Origin: Fidelibacterota bacterium
Lineage (GTDB): Bacteria > Fidelibacterota > UBA2242 > JAFGTP01
Assembly (NCBI GenBank): GCA_029939785.1
Contig: JAOZSG010000126.1
Span: 1 to 8,992, forward strand
Direction of reading: 5' to 3'
DNA length: 8,992 nt
The notes beneath the pieces are model-generated. The model saw nothing but the letters and a program-made list of their open reading frames with translations. It was not told where the DNA came from and did not search any database. Shown piece by piece: positions 5,920-8,992 of the stretch (its first letter is position 1; the number at the start of each line of letters is the position of its first letter). The translations under genes were made by a program, and so were the position numbers.

Positions 5920-8730
5920 ATGGAATCAAAGTATTTAATCATAAAAGGTGCAAGAGAACATAATCTCAAGAATTTAACAGTTAAAATTCCACGTAATAAG
6001 TTTGTTGTAATAACCGGAGTTTCAGGTTCCGGAAAATCTTCATTAGCCTTTGATACAATTTATGCAGAAGGTCAAAGACGATATGTAGAATCTCTTTCAT
6101 CCTATGCAAAACAATTTCTTGGATTAATGGAAAAACCTGATGTTGATTTTATTGAAGGATTATCTCCGGCAATTTCTATCGAACAAAAATCTACTTCGAG
6201 GAATCCACGCTCAACTGTTGGAACAGTTACAGAAATTTATGATTACCTTCGATTGCTTTATGCCCGGATTGGCAAACCATATTGCTATAAATGTGGAAAA
6301 CCGATTAAAAGTCAATCGGTACAGGAAATTGTAGATTCCATTATCAAGTTTCCTAAAGGTAGTAAAATAGTTCTTATGGCTCCAATTATTCGTGGAAGAA
6401 AAGGTGAATATAAAGATGTTTTTAATGAAATTCGTAAAGAAGGTTTTATTCGTGTAAGAATTGATGGAGAAATTCAAGAAATTGAGAAACCGATTACGCT
6501 GGATAAAAATAAAAAACACAACATAGAAGTTATTATTGATCGTATAGTCCTTAAAGCAGGAATTCTTGAGAGGTTAACAGATTCAGTTGAACTTGCTTTG
6601 AAAATGGGTTCTGGTCTGATCCTTGGTCAGATTAATGGAGAAGAGCATTTATTTAGTGAACATTTTTCTTGTCCTGATTGTGAAATCAGTTATGCTGAAT
6701 TAACTCCACGTATGTTTTCTTTTAACAGTCCTTATGGAGCATGTCCAACTTGTGATGGTCTTGGAATGAAAATGGATATTGATATAGATCTCGTTGTACC
6801 TGATCCCAAAAAATCTTTAAGTGAAGCAGCAATAGTGCCTTTGGGTGAACAACCTAAAGAGGGTTGGTATGCATCTATAATCAGAGCACTGTCTAAAAAG
6901 TTTAAATTTGACTTTATTACACCATTTAACAAATTATCTCCGGAAGCACAGGAAGCATTGCTTTGGGGTACTTCTAAATCTATTTCAGTTAATCTGAATT
7001 CAAGTAGGATTAAGGGTGAATATAATACTCAATTTGAAGGAGTAATGAATAATCTGGCTCGTAGATATACACAAACAAAATCTCAGGGAATCCAAACATG
7101 GATTGAAAAATTTATGAGCATGAAACCATGTCCATCATGTGAAGGGAAGCGGCTTCGGAAAGAAAGTCTCGCTGTTAAAGTAGGCGATGTTTCAATAAGT
7201 GAAGTAACTTCTTTTTCTATATCAAAAGCAAAAGAATTTTTTAATAATCTCATTCTGACTGAAGTAGAACAAAAAATTGGGAAACAGATTTTTAAAGAAA
7301 TAAAAGAGAGATTGGATTTTCTTAATAATGTTGGAGTTGAATATTTGGCCCTCAACAGATCTGCTCAAACACTTTCCGGTGGCGAAGCTCAACGCATTAG
7401 GTTGGCTACACAAATAGGTTCCCAACTGGTAGGTGTGTTATATATTCTGGATGAACCAAGTATTGGTTTGCATCAAAGAGATAACTCCAGGTTAATCAAG
7501 ACTCTTTTACATTTACGTAATCTTGGTAATACTGTTTTGGTTGTTGAACATGATCAGGAAACAATGGAATCAGCAGATTATATTTTAGATATCGGACCTG
7601 GTGCAGGTGAAGCAGGTGGAAAGGTAATTGCTGAAGGAAGTATTACAGCCATAAAAAAGTCAAAAAAGTCTTTAACTGGTCAATACCTTTCAGGGAAAAA
7701 GAAAATTGTTATGCCAACCTCAAGAAGAAAAGGAAATGGGAAAAATATAGTTCTACAAGGTGCTTCAGGAAATAATCTGAAAAATCTGAATGTGACTTTT
7801 CCTTTAGGGAAATTTTTATGTATTACCGGCGTTTCCGGATCAGGAAAAAGTACATTGATCAACGAAACACTTTTTCCAATTTTATACAAAAAGTTCTATA
7901 ATTCAAATAAATCACCAATGAAATATTCTGAAATATCAGGGTTAAGATATATAGACAAAGTTATTGATATTGACCAGTCTCCTATTGGAAGAACACCAAG
8001 ATCCAATCCTGCAACTTATACAGGAGTGTTTACACATATTCGCGAACTTTTTGCATCAGTAAAGGAAGCAAAAATCAGAGGATATAAAATTGGAAGATTT
8101 TCTTTTAATGTGAAAGGTGGTAGATGTGAGGCTTGCAGTGGTGATGGGATAAAAAAGATTGAAATGCATTTTTTGCCCGATGTTTATGTTCCGTGTGAAA
8201 TTTGTAAAGGTAAAAGATATAACAGGGAAACTCTTGAAATAAAGTATAAAGGTAAGAATATTGCCGATGTATTAAATATGACAATCAATGAATCCTCTGA
8301 ATTCTTTAAAAGGATACCATCAATTAATAAAAAATTGGAAACTCTCAAAAGAGTGGGGCTTGGCTACATTAAACTCGGACAACCAGCAACAACTTTATCA
8401 GGTGGAGAAGCACAAAGAATAAAACTTTCATCAGAATTAAGCAAAGTAAGTACTGGAAATACTCTATATATTTTAGATGAACCTACTACAGGACTGCATT
8501 TTGAAGATATAAATTTGCTTCTAACAGTATTAAATGATCTGGTTAATAAAGGGAATACTGTTATTGTGATTGAACATAATCTTGATGTGATTAAATCTGC
8601 AGATCATATTATCGATCTTGGACCTGAAGGTGGAGATTTGGGCGGAACTATTGTCACCGAAGGAACACCCGAAGAAGTAGCGAAATATGAAAAATCTTAT
8701 ACAGGACAATATCTGAAAAAAATATTATGA
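5920..8730 (+). CDS. uvrA: UvrABC system protein A (excinuclease ABC subunit A)
   Basis: A 936-residue UvrA, normal for the family. It is the cytoplasmic ATPase dimer that recognises bulky or UV-induced DNA lesions and loads UvrB in nucleotide excision repair. Two ABC-type ATPase modules are intact. The first has Walker A GVSGSGKS (33-40), signature LSGGE (485-489) and Walker B LDEPSIGLH (D511/E512). The second has Walker A GVSGSGKS (637-644), LSGGE (826-830) and LDEPTTGLH (D853/E854). The N-terminal GAREHNLKNL and the second-half GASGNNLKNL are the paired entry motifs. Zinc-module cysteines are all present: C251/C254 with C275/C278, CPSC at 404-407, and CEAC (736-739) with CEIC (759-762). 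UvrB-binding and signature-insertion regions show no truncation. It stands alone, without uvrB or uvrC nearby, and is divergent from the PLP enzyme gene. No obvious SOS box precedes it. Confidence 0.98.
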   Translation: MESKYLIIKGAREHNLKNLTVKIPRNKFVVITGVSGSGKSSLAFDTIYAEGQRRYVESLSSYAKQFLGLMEKPDVDFIEGLSPAISIEQKSTSRNPRSTVGTVTEIYDYLRLLYARIGKPYCYKCGKPIKSQSVQEIVDSIIKFPKGSKIVLMAPIIRGRKGEYKDVFNEIRKEGFIRVRIDGEIQEIEKPITLDKNKKHNIEVIIDRIVLKAGILERLTDSVELALKMGSGLILGQINGEEHLFSEHFSCPDCEISYAELTPRMFSFNSPYGACPTCDGLGMKMDIDIDLVVPDPKKSLSEAAIVPLGEQPKEGWYASIIRALSKKFKFDFITPFNKLSPEAQEALLWGTSKSISVNLNSSRIKGEYNTQFEGVMNNLARRYTQTKSQGIQTWIEKFMSMKPCPSCEGKRLRKESLAVKVGDVSISEVTSFSISKAKEFFNNLILTEVEQKIGKQIFKEIKERLDFLNNVGVEYLALNRSAQTLSGGEAQRIRLATQIGSQLVGVLYILDEPSIGLHQRDNSRLIKTLLHLRNLGNTVLVVEHDQETMESADYILDIGPGAGEAGGKVIAEGSITAIKKSKKSLTGQYLSGKKKIVMPTSRRKGNGKNIVLQGASGNNLKNLNVTFPLGKFLCITGVSGSGKSTLINETLFPILYKKFYNSNKSPMKYSEISGLRYIDKVIDIDQSPIGRTPRSNPATYTGVFTHIRELFASVKEAKIRGYKIGRFSFNVKGGRCEACSGDGIKKIEMHFLPDVYVPCEICKGKRYNRETLEIKYKGKNIADVLNMTINESSEFFKRIPSINKKLETLKRVGLGYIKLGQPATTLSGGEAQRIKLSSELSKVSTGNTLYILDEPTTGLHFEDINLLLTVLNDLVNKGNTVIVIEHNLDVIKSADHIIDLGPEGGDLGGTIVTEGTPEEVAKYEKSYTGQYLKKIL

Positions 8731-8909
8731 ATTGTCTCTTGTTTGTCATGCTCTGGATTTAACGTAAACAATTGCCTTGGTTATGGAGTTAATAATTATC
8801 ATGTTCGCTATTAGATAAATCAATTAATTATGGAAATTCAAAATAGTTGTCAACATTTATATATTAATCGTTTTTATATTACATTTTAGAACTTTATATT
8901 TTACCAATT
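8731..8909. other. Intergenic spacer between uvrA and tRNA-Gly
   Basis: This 179-nt AT-rich spacer contains no supported gene. TTGTTT (8739-8744) and AAACAA (8766-8771) could pair, but the loop is long and no T-run follows, so I do not call a terminator. TATATT occurs at 8875-8880 and 8895-8900 as possible -10 elements for the tRNA, but neither has a convincing -35 at the right distance. CTGGATTTAAC (8753-8763) and TTATCATGTT (8796-8805) resemble parts of the inverted repeat at 4656-4722, perhaps a heavily decayed second copy. Confidence 0.4.
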
Positions 8910-8980
8910 GCGAGTGTAGTTCAGTGGTAGAACACCAGCTTCCCAAGCTGGATATGAGGGTTCGATTCCCTTCACTCGCT
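8910..8980 (+). tRNA. tRNA-Gly (anticodon CCC)
   Basis: A complete 71-nt cloverleaf. Acceptor stem GCGAGTG (8910-8916) pairs fully with CACTCGC (8973-8979). D-stem GTTC/GAAC encloses a 7-nt loop containing GG. Anticodon stem CCAGC/GCTGG encloses loop TTCCCAA, giving anticodon CCC at 8942-8944, which reads GGG. The variable loop has 4 nt. T-stem GAGGG/CCCTT, with one G-T pair, encloses TTCGATT. The discriminator T at 8980 is the usual base for bacterial tRNA-Gly. CCA is not encoded: CAA follows the discriminator, so the tail must be added enzymatically. Only 12 nt follow the tRNA, so whether another tRNA or gene comes next is not visible. Confidence 0.96.
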
Positions 8981-8992
8981 CAAGGTAACTCC

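Noticed and set aside
8727..8762. An 11-codon reading frame overlapping the uvrA stop codon
   Set aside because: Too short, no ribosome-binding site of its own beyond chance, and no recognisable leader-peptide pattern.
8739..8771. Possible hairpin TTGTTT/AAACAA after uvrA as an intrinsic terminator
   Set aside because: The stem is A/T-rich with a loop of about 21 nt and is not followed by a T-run.
8847..8880. TTGTCA plus TATATT as a promoter for tRNA-Gly
   Set aside because: The spacer is about 22 nt, too long for a normal sigma-70 promoter; the other TATATT at 8895-8900 has no -35 match.

Overview
The window is AT-rich (roughly one third G+C by eye) and compactly coded. It holds five protein genes and one tRNA. 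Several starts have recognisable Shine-Dalgarno sequences. The lipoprotein signal peptidase homologue and the multi-PAS hybrid histidine kinase point to a Gram-negative-type, free-living environmental bacterium. I cannot fix the phylum. An AT-rich FCB-group or similar lineage is a guess; the clean AGGAGGT motif argues against a typical Bacteroidota member. The tRNA gene does not encode its 3' CCA.

Left block (67-4631, minus strand): an apparent three-gene operon, read right to left. It comprises a divergent signal peptidase II (LspA) homologue, a 1121-residue hybrid histidine kinase (REC, four PAS, HisKA, HATPase, REC, helical tail) and a 213-residue response regulator. The regulator's output domain is a small Cys/His-rich module rather than a DNA-binding domain. 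The lspA stop and kinase start overlap by 4 nt, and the kinase-regulator gap is under 30 nt, so co-expression is likely. The likely phosphoflow is kinase His647 to the internal receiver Asp939 and/or the separate regulator Asp57. No DNA-binding output is encoded here, so the downstream effect is unknown.

Middle block (4632-5919): a 152-nt spacer carries an imperfect inverted repeat built from 9-nt units. Next comes a minus-strand PLP enzyme of the D-cysteine desulfhydrase / ACC deaminase family with a strong ribosome-binding site. A 161-nt divergent promoter region with AT-rich palindromes separates it from uvrA.

Right block (5920-8992, plus strand): a complete uvrA (nucleotide excision repair damage sensor), a 179-nt spacer without a gene or clear terminator, and tRNA-Gly(CCC) near the edge.

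No CRISPR array, transposase, phage gene or clear defence system is present. The points most worth following up are the LspA-like/hybrid-kinase pairing, the Cys-rich regulator output domain and the intergenic repeat.
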